Part shown: positions 10,132 through 21,450 of the stretch, in pieces
How the letters are laid out: each line of letters opens with the position of its first letter
Position numbering within the stretch: position 1 is the stretch's first letter
The notes under the pieces: model-generated
What the model was told of the DNA's origin: nothing
What the model saw: only the letters and a program-made list of their open reading frames with translations
Database searches by the model: none
From: Dactylorhiza incarnata
Taxonomy: Eukaryota; Streptophyta; Magnoliopsida; Asparagales; Orchidaceae
Length of the DNA stretch: 64,000 nucleotides
NCBI GenBank assembly: GCA_033032865.1
Contig: JAWHQI010000733.1
Coordinates: 186,001-250,000, forward strand
Reading direction: 5' to 3'
Translations under genes and position numbers: made by a program

Positions 10132-11760
10132 TCAGATGTCTTCTCCTTCACTTGTCTGAAGGCGATAAGCCCCGTTTTTCAGTACTTCTTTGATGATGAA
10201 GGGTCCGGCCCAATTAGGATCTCGCTTTTCGACGTTGCCAGACCTGGCCGCAGCATCCACCTTCTTTAGTACCAAATCCCCAACTGTAAACTGTTTCACT
10301 CTGACATTCTTGTCAAAATATTTCGCCATTCTCCTTTTAACTTCCTCCTGTCTGATTGTTGCCTCATCCTGAAGTTCTTCGATCAGATCTAGACTATACT
10401 TGATAGCCTCATCATTTTCATCTATCCATGATTCTCCTCCCTCTTTGGCGTATAAAACTCTTGGAGTGACCACCTCAAATTCTATAGGAACAACAGCTTC
10501 CGAGCCATGAGATAATTTGAATGGTGTCTCCCCGGTAGCTAAAGACGGGGTAGTACGAAGAGTCCAAAGGATGGAAGGAAGTTGGTCCGCCCAATTTCCT
10601 CTTTGATTCAAGACTCTTTTAATCAAAAGCTGCCGGATTTGCCTGTTTGCTGCTTCTACTTGACCATTGGTCCTTGGATGATATACCGAGGCAAACCGAA
10701 GATCAATTCCGACCTGATCACAAAAACCTATCATCTCTGGATTATTGAACTGTGGGCCATTATCAGTGACAATTGCCAGCGGAATTCCATGTCGGCAGAC
10801 TATTTCTCCCCAGATGAAGTTTCTGACAATTTGAGTAGTAGTTTTTGCTAATGCTTTTGCCTCAATCCACTTACTGAAATAGTCAATCATCACAATGATA
10901 AAACGACGTTGACCGCTGGCTATTGGGAAAGGTCCCATAAGATCCATTCCCCATACCGCAAAAGGCCATGGCGCAGTTATAGATCTGAGTGACTGAGCAG
11001 GCAAATGCTGAAGAGGAGCGAACTTTTGGCACTGAACACATCGCTTGGCAAATGCTTCAGCATCCTTTTTCATGGTTGGCCAAAAATACCCCTGCCTTAA
11101 GATCCTTTTCTCCAGAGTCTTTGCTCCCGAATGACTACCGCACTCCCCTGAATGAACTTCCTGAAGTATGGTTGGGAATTCATCCTCCGAAACGCATCGT
11201 GCTGAGGGAGAGATCAAAGTCTTTCTGTAGAGAACTCCTGCTATCATATAATAATATGCTGCTTTCCTTTTGAATCTTCTCCGATCCCTGATGGAATGAT
11301 GATATTCCCCCTTTGATAGAAAAAGCTCATAAGGGTCCTCATCTGTTGCTGGATGAAAAAGTTCAGATGTCACTCCCCCGGACGGAAGACCGAACTTGGA
11401 TAACTCATCCGCCTCCTCATTTTGTGTCCTTGGAATATGCTCAATGATGAATGACTTGAATCTTCCGACTTCCCTTTTATCTAGCAGTAGATATTTCCTC
11501 AGAATCGGCTCCCTTGTCTCATAATTCCCCAAGACCTGAGAGGCCATTACTAGTGAATCAGTTCTAACATATACATGTTCTATGCCCAGTTCTTTCGCAA
11601 GTCTCAGCCCAGCCAAGAGTGCCTCATATTCTGCCTGGTTATTTGTAACTGGAAAGAAGAACTTGATAGCTTGCTCCAGTCTGATGCCATTTGGACTGAT
11701 TAGAACTACTCCGGCTCCCACAGAGTTTTTACCAGAAGCCCATCCACGTAGATGAGCCAA
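10132..11760 (-). pseudogene. second (dual) RNase H and integrase of element D
   Basis: 542-codon open stretch on the minus strand. It starts inside a second RNase H (GAGVVLISPNG, NNQAEYEALLAGL, VRTDSLVMASQV, EEADELSKFG), which carries the D-E-D-D residues. Integrase follows: zinc-binding H..H..C..C (GSHSGAKTLEKRIL ... RCVQCQK), catalytic D (GMDLMGPF), D (IVTDNGPQF) and E (NGQVEAANRQ), and a C-terminal DNA-binding region ending near VGDLVLKKVD. It is cut off from the upstream frame by a one-base deletion at about 11738-11742, inside the first catalytic block of this RNase H (after YVDG), so the normal polyprotein cannot be made. The integrase domain itself looks intact. Confidence 0.9.
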
Positions 11761-14150
11761 GCTAAAGGAGATTGCACCACCTGTTCAGGACTGGGCTCTG
11801 TGGTATCTACTAAGAAGTCTGCCAAGATTTGCGCCTTGATCGCTGTTCGGGGGATGTATGATATCTCAAATTCGCTTAGTTCAATAGCCCACTTTGCTAA
11901 CCTCCCTGAATGATCTGGCTTTTCAAAAATATTTTTCAAAGGATGATCTGTAATAACTTGGACGGAATGAGCCTGAAAATAAGGGCGAAGCCTTCGCGCA
12001 GACATAACCAAGGCCAAGGCCAGTTTCTCCAGGATCCAATATCTGGTTTCTGCATCTTTTAGAATATGGCTGACATAGTATATTGGAAACTGCCTCTTCT
12101 TCTCCTCCTGAACGAGGACAGAACTCACCGCATCCGGGCCGACTCCCAGATATAAGAATAGCACTTCTCCCTCACGGGGACTTTGGAGTAGTGGGGTCGA
12201 GGTTAACTGTTCTTTCAGCTGCTCAAAAGCCTTGTTACACTCCTCACTCCATTCAAACTTTGATCCTCCTCGCAGTATTTTAAAGAACGGGGCACTCTTA
12301 TCTCCGGATTTGGAGATAAACCTGCTCAATCCTGCCAATCTTCCCCCAAGTTGCTGAACTTCTTTAGTATTTCGAGGAGGAATCATATCAAGGATGGCCT
12401 TCACCTTGTCTGGATTCGGTGGAAGGCCGTTAGGAGTCAAGAGATGCCCAACAAACTTCCCCTTGTTTGCCCCAAACACACATTTCAACAGGTTTAACTT
12501 TAAATTGTACCTCCGTAGAGTAGCGAATGTCTCTACGAGGTCTTTCAAGTGTAATGATAATGTTTTACTTTTTAGAAGAAGGTCATCAATGTAAACTTCA
12601 AGATTCCTGCCTTTTTGATGCATAAAGACGGTATCCATCATTTTTTGGTATGTTGCGCCCGCATTTTTAAGACCGAAGGGCATTACGAGATAGCAGTAAC
12701 ACCCAACGCTCGTGATAAATGAAGTATGCGGGATGTCAGGTTTGTGCATTTTAATTTGATGATACCCTGAGAAAGCATCGAGATAACTCATAAAGCCATA
12801 CCCAACCGCGGAATCAACTAAAACATCTATCCGAGGCAAAGGGTAATAATCTTTAGGGCACGCTTTATTAAGTTTGGTGAAGTCCACGCACATGCGCCAC
12901 TTCCCACCGGGTTTCTTAACCATTACAACATTTGACATCCACGTGGGATATTGAATTTCAGAAATAAAACCCGCTTTCAGGAGCTTGGAAACCTCTTCTC
13001 TGATGGGCAATGCCAGCTTGGTTGCCACTTCTCTCTTCTTTTGCTGGACGGGCTTGAACTCAGGGGATACGTTTAGATGATGACAAGCCACATCTGGATC
13101 CACTCCTGGCATATCCTCCGCTGACCAAGCGAAGATATCCAAATTTTCCAACAGGCAGGAGATTAGCTCCACTTTCTCCTCCTTGGGCAACTCAGCGTTG
13201 ATGACCAGCTTCTTTTCTGCCCCTTCAGCAATAAGAACTTCTTGGGTCACTTGGGCAGGTTCCAAGTGAGCCCCTTCTCGATCTTTTCCTTCCTCGGCAG
13301 CCCCTGAAGACTCAGCAATCTCCAAAACCTCATCCACGACCTCGGGAAGTGGAATGTCAGTGATCATGTTGACAGTTCGGACGTAGCACTCCCGAGCCAC
13401 CTTTGGGTTGCTTCTGACCCGATACTGCTTTCCTTCGGCAGCGAACTTGAGGGCAAGGTGAAAGGTAGACACTACTGCCCTATATGCATTGAGAATCGGC
13501 CTCCCGAAGATTGCACAGTAGTTGCTCGGGGCATCCACTACCACGAAATTGATTAACTTTATTACTCCTCCAAGAGAGACCAGGAGCTTTACTGAACCCT
13601 CTACTTCCTTCTTTTCCCCAGAAAATCCGTAGAGGGGCCCGTCGGTGGAAAGCAAAGGTTTTTCGGTCTTCAGGGCTTCGAAAGTCGGGCGGAAAAGGAG
13701 ATTGACGGAGCTGTCGGTATCAATCAGAATCTTGTGGACTGTATAGTTTTCGATGACGGACTTGATGACCACCGCGTCGTCAAAAGGATTGGCATTGGGG
13801 GGAAGGTCATCCTGACCAAAGGTGACAATAGTGCTTTCGGGAGGAGAACTTGTGGTGGCTGCTACTTCCTGCTTTAAAACTCTCGCGATGCTGGATTTGC
13901 GAGATGATTCCGCACCAGCTCCTCCATGAATACAATAGATGTCCCCTAAGGGGCCCACATCATTGACTTCGACGCATTCGGTAGAAGGATGGATGTCACC
14001 ATAGCAGCCGACGTCCTCGACGTCGGCGCATTCCCAGGTTACTTCTACTGTTTCTTTCTCCTTTCTCTTCTCTGCAATTGGCTCAGCAGTTGTATCTTTC
14101 CGAACTAGACCCTGGAGCTTTCCTTCTCCGAGGAGTCTCTCTATAAGCAA
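11706..14150 (-). pseudogene. protease, reverse transcriptase and RNase H of element D
   Basis: 814 codons on the minus strand. The protease region contains ILIDTDSSVNLLF, where the usual D-S/T-G catalytic triad reads D-T-D, and AIFGRPILNA. RT shows YPLPRIDVLVDS, YLDAFSGYHQI, MPFGLKNAGATYQK and the catalytic VYIDDLLLKS. RNase H shows VITDHPLKNIF. It ends in a frameshift at the second RNase H. Upstream it should continue from gag, but a TAA (CAA to TAA type) about 100 bases before 14150 separates them. Tat-lineage identity is firm. Confidence 0.9.
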
Positions 14151-14399
14151 ACGAAGGGCCCGACAGTCTTCGGTCAGATGCCTCCCTTCTTTATGATATT
14201 CGCAATAAAGGTTCGGATTTCGACTGCGGATATCCGACTTTAGAGGAGCAGGCCTTTTGAAATCTGGCCTCTTTTACAGATTCTGGACCACTTCGTCCAT
14301 GGTGACGTTTAAGGGAGTGAATGACTCTTGCGAATCATCATATTAAGTGGATGGTAGGACTGGAGGTGGCTGCGCGGTATATTGCTGTAAATATACCGG

Positions 14400-14543
14400 T
14401 GTTGAGTCCGAAATTGCACCTCCGAAGGAAACCGGAGGCTGCGGGTTGTCGGTTACTTTTTGGGTGGAAGGATGAGACCGCTAGCAGCGGTCAAGGCCAG
14501 ACTTCGCCCGCCGCGGCAAATGCCACTCCTGCGACGGGCTTTT
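14400..14543 (-). repeat. inverted U5 arm of element E (left)
   Basis: Reverse complement of 15631-15773 with about four mismatches. Its inner border (GACGGGCTTT next to TGGGAAGC) joins the antisense-gene segment within a short A/G-rich overlap. Confidence 0.9.
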
Positions 14544-14998
14544 GGGAAGCAGTCTCCAAGTCTGCCTTATCCGGCGGGGGAGGCGGGCTATTTCCTTTGT
14601 CATAGAAGGTTGGGGGATCAGCCGGGGATGGGTTCGGACAGCTCGCCTCCTTTTTAGTCGACAGGTCGGCTGTTTGCTCGGGAAGCAGGTCGGTCGGCTT
14701 ACTCGCCTCCTATTTAGACGACAAGTCGACTGTCAGCCCTGCAGGCGGGTCGGTCGGTTTACTCGTGGAAGCAATTGTTACAGTCTTATCAGGCCGCGTC
14801 GCTTTTTTCTTCTTCTTATCTTTCGAGCGGTCTCTCTCGCGGTGCTTTCCGGGCTTCTCAAGAATTTCGAGCTGGGCCATTAAGTCCACCATCTTTTTCG
14901 GGTTGTTCAACCCGAAAGTCCTAACCGCAATAGGCGAGTAGTGACTCGTGGTAGCAATGGAGTTATGTCAGAATCGAAGCTTCTGGAACATTTATAAT
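14544..14998 (-). pseudogene. 5' fragment of antisense gene 1 carried by E
   Basis: On the minus strand this matches 3520-3985 of D: TATA box, leader, ATG, and the start MVDLMAQLEILEKPGK, SRERDRSKDKKKKK-like Lys-rich region. An in-frame TAG occurs at the position of the Lys-Glu boundary (SSK*EASK). It is truncated where the inverted U5 arm begins. Confidence 0.85.
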
Positions 14999-15773
14999 TG
15001 TTTACCCGGAAGACCGCTTTCAATAGGTTTACTCGCAGACCGTGCGGTCGGCGGATCCAAGTCGCCCAGCTCAAGCTGTACAGGTTCCATCAGCTCCGGC
15101 TAGCACAGGCCGGGCGGTCTGACATAATTCAGACCGCCTCCAAGTACTAAAGATAATCCAAGCCCAAGTCCAACAGGGCAAGTCGCGGTCTCAAGTTGGA
15201 GATCGTGCGGTTTGTGCCATGGAGATAAGCCAAGGTTCGAGGTCAAAGAACAAGCCGCGGTCTCAAGACAGAGACCGCTCGGATAGCATCGTTGCCTTGG
15301 CCGCATCATCTTCAGCTTCTGGTCAGATAGGTCGGAAGGGCAAGCCGCCAAGCCGCGCGGCTTCTTTCTTTCCTTCCTTGTGTATCCCGTCACCGCCTGC
15401 CCATTTCTCCTATACCCGGGCAGGCGGTTATTTTATCCCTGCCTGTTCGGGCAGGCCCCCAAGCCTATAAATAGGGGGCAGCACTGTTCCCAAGGGACGC
15501 ACACTCGAATCTAGGAGCTCGCTTGTTTGAGCTGCGGACTCGAGTTTCTTGTCTTGCGGACTGTCTGACCGGCCGGCTTCTCTTTTCTTGCACTTGTAAC
15601 CCGCTGTAATCACTTCTTTTTAATCAAAGGAAAGCCCGTCGTAGGAGTGGCATTTGCCGCGGCGGGCGAAGTCTGGCCTTGACCGCTGCTAGCGGTCTCA
15701 TCCTTCCACCCAAAAAGTAACCGGCAACCCGCAGCCTCCGGTTTCCTTCGGAGGTGTGATTTCGGACTCAACA
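14999..15773 (+). repeat. complete LTR of element E
   Basis: 775 bp, from TGTTTACCC to GACTCAACA, closely related to the D LTRs. TATA box CCTATAAATAG at 15464-15474, with the GGCCTGC...GCAGG hairpin upstream. Confidence 0.9.
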
Positions 15774-17080
15774 ACCGGCATGATTTGCGGAAGAGGAGCG
15801 AATGGAGCGGGAGCGATGGCCAATGGTGGTTTCTGATCTTGAAACCGCTGATGACCCATGAATGGTTGCTTATTTTTATAGTTTCTCCCCCTTTGGGAAT
15901 GGGGTTCAAAGTGGGACTGATTTGTTGGCGGATGATGGAAGGACGGATTTGACTGCTCCTTGTCGCTTACTAGCTTTGTGACGTAGCTTGGATTGCTCTT
16001 CTCTCCTCTGATAAACATATTTGCCAGACTTATCTTTTCCTGATAAGTCCTAGCCTCCCTTATATTTGCTTCGAATTTTAGGGGGCCCTCTCTTAAGCCA
16101 TGGATGAGGGCAACCCTATATAACTCCGGATCCACATTTTGAACTTCCATTATCTCCTTTTGGAAGCGGTCTACGAAACGAGCCCACGTCTCATCTTCCC
16201 GCTGTTTTATATCAAAAAGGGCCGCCGGGCCACTTTTTCTCTTCCCTTGAGGTAGAGAATCTCAACAGAAATTCCCTTCGTAGCTCAGAAAACAACGGAT
16301 TGACCTGGGGTGCAACCCGTAAAACCACTCCCTTGCTTGTCCTTCAAAGGAGGTTACAAGAAGCTTGCATTTAGTTGCATCAGTCAAGGTTCTGAGAGCA
16401 ATGGCTGACTCGAAGGCTTGCAAGTGAACCGTGGGATCAGTCTCCCCATTGAAAGCTGGCAGGCGAGGTTCTCTGAAATTATTAGGGGCTAGTTCCCCTC
16501 GGACTTCGTGCACAAAGGGAGAAGTTTCCTCCATATCTTCATATAGAGGAGCAGGATAATAAGTCGCCGAAACTGCAGCTAGTCGCGTGCAAGCCGCTTG
16601 GTAAGAGGATCGGGCAGCAGCTTCTGGCGGGTAGGAATGACGGGCCGCGCCTTCTTGCGGGTAGGAAACATGGGCAGCATGAGAAGCCGCCCCTGGAAGT
16701 CGAGGACCCGAGCCGGCATGCTGTGCGCGGCTTCCTGATAGAAGTTTTGCCTAGCTGCAAAGCCTTCTTGCTGGGGCTGGAAGTTAGCGGCTTGCGGTAG
16801 CGGGTAAGGAGGAGGTGGAGGAGGAACCAGGGTTACCGCCTGATTAGCCGTCGCTTGCTGTGGAACTAGTCGCTCGGTTAGCACTGCTAGAGTCTGAGTG
16901 ATCGCTTCAAGTCGCTGATCAGTGGCCCTCTGAGCCCGCTCGGCTTAACTCCTTGATTGCTCCAGGGCTTCCCACAAAGAGTCCTCGATGCGATCAGAGC
17001 GGTCTCCAAGGGGGAATTGACGGTCTGACATTGTAGTGAGGATTTCACCGACAATCCGCGATCTGAAGGTCGCGTGTTTC

Positions 17081-17859
17081 TGTTGAATCCGAAATCGCAC
17101 CTCCGAAGGAAACCGGAGGCTGCGGGTTGCCGTTTACTTTTGATGAGGGGAAAATGAGACCGCTAGCAGCGGTCGAGGCCGGACTTCGCCCGTCACGGCG
17201 AATGCCACTCCTGTGACGGGCTTTCCTTTGATTAAAATGAGGTGGTTACAGCGGTTACAAGTGCAGGAAAAGAGAAGCCGGCCGGTCAGACAGTTCGCAA
17301 GACTTGAAACTCGAGACCGCAGCTCAGACAAGCGAGCTCCTGGATTCGAGTGTGCGTCCCTTGGGAACAGTGCCGCCCCCTATTTATAGGCTTGGGGGCC
17401 TGCCCGAACGGGCAGGGATAAAATAACCGCCTGCCCGGGTACAGGAGAAACGGGCACGCGGCGACGGGATACACAAAGAAGGAAAAGAAAGAAGCCGCGC
17501 GACTTGACGGCTTGCCCTTTCGACTTGCCTGACCAGAGGCTGAGGATGACGCGACCAAGGCGGTGATGCGATCCGAGCGGTCTCCGTCTTGAGACCGCGG
17601 CTTGTTCTTTGACCTCGAACCTTGGCTTATCTCTATGGCACAATCCGCCCGATCTCCGACTTGAGACCGCGACTTGCCCTGTTGGACTTGGGCCTAGATT
17701 ATCTCTAGTACTCGGAGGCGGTCTGAATTATGTCAAACCGCCCGGCCTGTGCTAGTTGGTGGTGTTGGTGGACCCTGTGCAACCTGAGCCGAGCGAACTG
17801 GGTCCGCAAACCGCACGGTCTGCGAGTAATCCTATTGAGAGCGGTCTTCTGGGTAAACA
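17081..17859 (-). repeat. 5' LTR of element D
   Basis: 779 bp on the minus strand, TGTTTACCC to GATTCAACA. The sequence that follows on the minus strand (GAAACACGCGACC) is where the primer site should be; I cannot match it to a common tRNA end. It is followed on the plus strand by the target duplication GTTGT. Confidence 0.92.
17380..17390 (-). promoter_or_regulatory. TATA box in 5' LTR of D
   Basis: CCTATAAATAG on the minus strand, preceded by the hairpin CCTGCCCGTTCGGGCAGG. The same pair is conserved in E and F. Confidence 0.7.
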
Positions 17860-17864
17860 GTTGT

Positions 17865-18029
17865 ATACTCTAATATATTTATATAAGTTATTTTGCCTTT
17901 GTCTTAGTTATTTAAAGCCCAAACCTGTAAAACATTAAATACAAATTTGTAACATTTTTCCATATCAATGAAAATCGGTAGTACCGGTTACATTCTCCTT
18001 GTTTTGCTTTAGTTTTCTCAGTTTTCACA
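17865..18029 (+). repeat. 3' LTR of C1, distal half
   Basis: Continues 2498-2663 after removal of D. It ends TTTTCACA, matching TGTGA at the LTR start. Confidence 0.65.
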
Positions 18030-18907
18030 ACAACTAGAAATATTATTTCTATTTCATGCTTGGACTTGAAATAATAAGAACAATAGTTGTTCTATATATG
18101 AATGATGTTTGTTTCTATACTGTGTAAATGTTTAATGTCCTTATCTTTTGAACTTAGATTAGCCAATCTGTAACATTAATAATACTAAGAAATTGAAAAT
18201 AATTAACTCGAATCTTTTGTATCTCTGACATTGTCGTGTAGGCATATAAATGAGAATCACATTTCTGAAGCCCATAAAGATAAATTATTGGACTCATTTG
18301 ATTATGAATTATTTGAGACATACGGATCTTATTTGTTAAATAAGATAACTAAAACCCCTTTCACTAGTCATACTGAGAGGGAAAATGATCTTTGAGTATA
18401 ATAAATTTTGATGTATCTAGGCCGATGAACTTCATGGCTATATGTGAGCTATATTATTTTATTAAATTTACTGATAATTTCAATAGATATAGATTTGTGT
18501 ACCTTATGAGACAAGTCTGAATCCTTTGAAAAGTTCAAGGAGTTCAAGAATAATGTATAAAATCAACTAAGAAAAACTATTAAGACACTCTGATCTCATC
18601 AATGCAACAAATATTTGAGTTAAGAATTTCAAGACCTTCTAAGAGAGTGTGATATTATATTACAACTCACTTCACCTAGAACACCAAACACAATAGCGTT
18701 TTCGAGAGGAAAAATCGTACCCTATTAGATATGGTGTGATTTATGATAAGTCAATGCAAATCATCCTTTTTCCTTTTGGGATATATTTTAAAGACATCAA
18801 CTTTTACGCTAAATCGTGTTTTTACTAAAGCAGTTCAGAAGACGCCATATGAGATATGAACTGAGAAGCGTTCTAGTATGTCTTTTATAAAGATTTGAGG
18901 TTTTGAG

Positions 18908-19474
18908 TGTTGAAGCCAGGAAAATCTCGGCTCCAAAATTCGGATCAATGCAGCCGGAGGTTACTGATCCTGCGATCAAACTCCACGGCTCGGATAGCTA
19001 AAATAGGAGAGAGAAAACGACTATAAGCACACCCCATGTGCTCCAGCAGGGAGGTCCCACGACATACCCGGAAGTTTGGGAGAAACTTCCCCATCCGCAA
19101 CCAAAAGCTGGGCGAGGTACTAGACGGGAATGGACTTGGCGAGTATCCAGCTTGGGGGGACCTCGACCACTTCCAAGAGGTGTCATTTCTAGTACCCCTG
19201 GGGATCTATTTATAGAGAAATCCTGGGGGGGGGGATCCAGACGAGTATACTGCCTCTGCTCGCGAGTTACAAGGGCTACTCGCCCATACTCGCGAGGTAC
19301 TTGCCCAAGCTCGTTTCTGCTCGCCTCATGCTCGCCCATGCTCGCCTCTTGCTCGTCTCTGCTCGCCTCTTACTCGCCTCTTCTCGCCCATGCTCGCCTC
19401 TTGCTCGCCTAACGAGGTCTGTGAATAGGCGTCTCCTTAGGCATTTCTGATCTCTACGAATTACGGGTTATACA
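18908..19474 (-). repeat. 3' LTR of element G
   Basis: 567 bp. TATA-containing word CTATAAATAG on the minus strand at 19206-19215, next to a G-run. CTCGCC-rich stretch at about 19314-19412. Confidence 0.85.
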
Positions 19475-19603
19475 CAATCCCCATTTTTTTCGAGTTCGAT
19501 ACGAGCTCGGAAAAACAATGTTGAACCCGTAGTTCGGAGAGATGGGCTCTAGACGGTATATGTGCGAGGTCCTTCCCAGGAGGGGATTTCAACTGTAGGG
19601 AAA

Positions 19604-20594
19604 AGAGTCGACACCTCATAGGAGCAGAGCTCAACTGGAGGAGGAGAAAAGGTCGACACCTCACAGGAGCCGAGCTCAACTGGAGGCGGATAGAAGGTCG
19701 ACACCTCACAGGAGCCGAGCTCAACTCGAGGCGGATAGAAGGTCGACATCTCACAGGAGCCGAGCTCAACTGACGGTGCAGAGAGGGTCGACACCTCACA
19801 GGAGCCGAGCTCAACTGGAGGTGGATAGAAGGTCGCCACCTCACAGGAGCCGAGCTCAATTGGAAGAGGAGAAAAGGTTGACACCTCACAGGAGCCGAGC
19901 TCAATTGGAGGCGGATAAAAGGTCGACACCTCGCAGGAGCCGAGCTCAACTGGAGGAGGAGAAAAGGTCGACACCTCACAGGAGCCGAGCTCAACTGGAG
20001 GAGGAGAAAATGTCGACACCTCACAGGAGCCGAGCTCAACTGGAGGCGGATAGAAGGTCGACACCTCACAGGAGCCGAGCTCAACTGATGGTGGAGAAAA
20101 GTTCGACACCTCACAGGAGTCGAGCTCAACTGGAGGCGGAGAAAAGGGCGCACCTCACAGGAGCCGAGCTCAACCGGAGGCGGATAGAAGGTCGACACCT
20201 CACAGGAGTCGAGCTCAACTGGAGGCGGATAGAAGGTCTACACCTCACAGGAGCCGAGCTCAACTGGAGGCGGAGAAAAGTTCAACACCTCACAGGAGCC
20301 GAGCTCAACTGAAGGAGGAGAAAAGGTCGACACCTCACAGGTGCCGAGCTCAACTGGAGGCGGAGAAAAGGTCGACACCTCACACGAGCCAGGCTCAACT
20401 GACGGTGGAGAAAAGGTCAACACCTCACAGGAGCCAAGATCAACTGGAGGTGGAGAAAAGGTCGACACCTCATAAGAGTCGAGCTCAACTGGAGGCGGAT
20501 AGAAGGTCGACACCTCACAGGACCCGAGCTCAACTCGAGGCGGATAGAAGGTCAACACCTCACAGGAGTCGAGCTCAACTAGAGGCGGATAGAA
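19604..20594. repeat. 45-bp minisatellite, about 22 copies
   Basis: Unit core GTCGACACCTCACAGGAG then CCGAGCTCAACTGGAGG and either CGGATAGAA or AGGAGAAAA. Because 45 is a multiple of three and the unit has few stops, long meaningless open frames run through it on both strands (15-residue periodic peptides). It lies in the interior of G, next to its 3' end. Confidence 0.95.
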
Positions 20595-21190
20595 AGAGTC
20601 ATCCGAGGAGGCAAGTAGCTGACTTGCTGGAGAAGGGATCGGGCAGAGGCCTGGATTACGACAACTCCACAACTCGATAACTTCCTTTCACCCGAGGGGG
20701 AAAGTAGCCGGTATGCAGGAGAAGAGCTCATGCAGTGACTCGCGCTACGGAAACACCGCGCTGAAGGACTTCTTTTCACCTGAGGGGGTGACCAACTTTG
20801 GGCTAGGAGGGCGGCTTCCAACTCTACTCTGATAATCTCTCCAGACGGATGAGAAGCACAATCGGTGGGGGGGGGGGGGAGGGGTAGCTCGGCCAGCGTG
20901 CAGGGGTGAGCTGATCTCGACCGTCAGTGCAGAGGCTTGGTTTTAGAAGGACACATTAAAAAACTCGGTATACTGTCCCATCACCCGCTCTGGATGTTAT
21001 GAGAGCTAAGCATGATACTCATCTTCTAACCCACTCGCGACGTGAATCGATGACCGCTTCGGCGGAATTTCGTCGCATTGTCTGGACAGGGCATGATTCT
21101 CGGGGGCGTCCTGCTGGAAAAACACACTCGAGGTCTCCACTCTGCCTGCTGAGAAGTTTTCAAGAATCACAGTATAATAACAGGAGTAAG
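20595..21190. other. G interior, no gene
   Basis: Contains a G-run at 20871-20884 and one copy of a block (GGGGTGAGCTGATCTCGACC ... GCAGAGGCTTGG) that recurs at about 21570 and 21965. Confidence 0.4.
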
Positions 21191-21450
21191 AACATGCTAA
21201 GGCAAGTAGGGAGTGACGGTCGGGGAGGTCCAAGAGGACACACCATCCCGAGGCCTTCATATTACTCGGATGCTGGATGTCGACTAATAGGGAATGACAG
21301 TCAGGGAGGTCCAAGGGGATGCACCATTCCGAGGCCTCCATCCTACCGCGCTGTTGAATGCTAACTAGTAGGGAATGACAGTCGGGGAGGTCCAAGGGGA
21401 CACACCATCCCGAGGCCCCCATCCTATTGCGTTTGCTGAATGCTGGTTGG
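21191..21450. repeat. ~80-87-bp tandem repeat, three copies
   Basis: Three units share AGGGAATGACAGTCGGGGAG, GTCCAAGGGGACACACC and CCCGAGGCC blocks. They start near 21208, 21289 and 21370. Confidence 0.85.

Larger units (their letters stand above)
14400..15773. mobile_element. element E: mini-element with inverted U5 ends
   Basis: 1374 bp inserted in D's gag with a perfect 5-bp duplication ACCGG (14395-14399 and 15774-15778). The uninterrupted site is present in F at about 63725-63740. The right part is a full plus-strand LTR (14999-15773), preceded by a stretch of antisense gene 1 on the minus strand (about 14544-14998), the normal order next to a 3' LTR. The left end (14400-14543) is about 143 bp of the same LTR's 3' end in reverse orientation. 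Both outer ends are therefore U5 ends (TGTTGAGTCC...GGACTCAACA), forming a long terminal inverted repeat with about four mismatches. It encodes nothing of its own. Confidence 0.88.
14151..17031 (-). pseudogene. gag of element D (broken, split by element E)
   Basis: Start ATG at 17029-17031 (minus), about 50 bp after the 5' LTR. Recognisable parts are a coiled start (LEAITQTLAVLTERLVPQQ), a Pro-rich linker, the gag core (LPAFNGETDPTVHLQAFESA, KLLVTSFEGQAREWFYGL), RGEKSNPSYV, and after E a zinc-knuckle-like C-terminus. Breaks: a TAA near 16947, frameshifts near 16700, 16290 and 16210, and element E inserted at 14400-15773. The copy in F (62475-64000) shows the uninterrupted order. Confidence 0.88.
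2664..17859 (-). mobile_element. element D: Tat-lineage Ty3/gypsy retrotransposon
   Basis: Bounded by two minus-strand LTRs (2664-3439 and 17081-17859) beginning TGTTGAATCC and ending GGGTAAACA on the plus strand, with a perfect 5-bp target duplication GTTGT on both sides. Reading on the minus strand from 17859: 5' LTR, gag, PR-RT-RNase H, second (dual) RNase H plus integrase, a long non-coding stretch with tandem repeats, two genes in the opposite direction, polypurine-like GCGGGGATTA, 3' LTR. A second RNase H before integrase and extra antisense genes after pol are marks of the Tat lineage. Length without nested E is about 13.8 kb. The LTRs differ at roughly 3% of sites by eye. Confidence 0.93.

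Noticed and set aside
14400..15773. E as a DNA transposon or foldback element with terminal inverted repeats
   Set aside because: The inverted arms are U5 sequence of the D/F LTR, the right arm is part of a complete LTR, and the duplication is 5 bp as for this retroelement family.
19461..20680. Long open frames with 15-residue repeats on both strands
   Set aside because: They follow only from the 45-bp minisatellite, whose period is a multiple of three and which lacks stops. No start context or non-repeat domain supports a protein.
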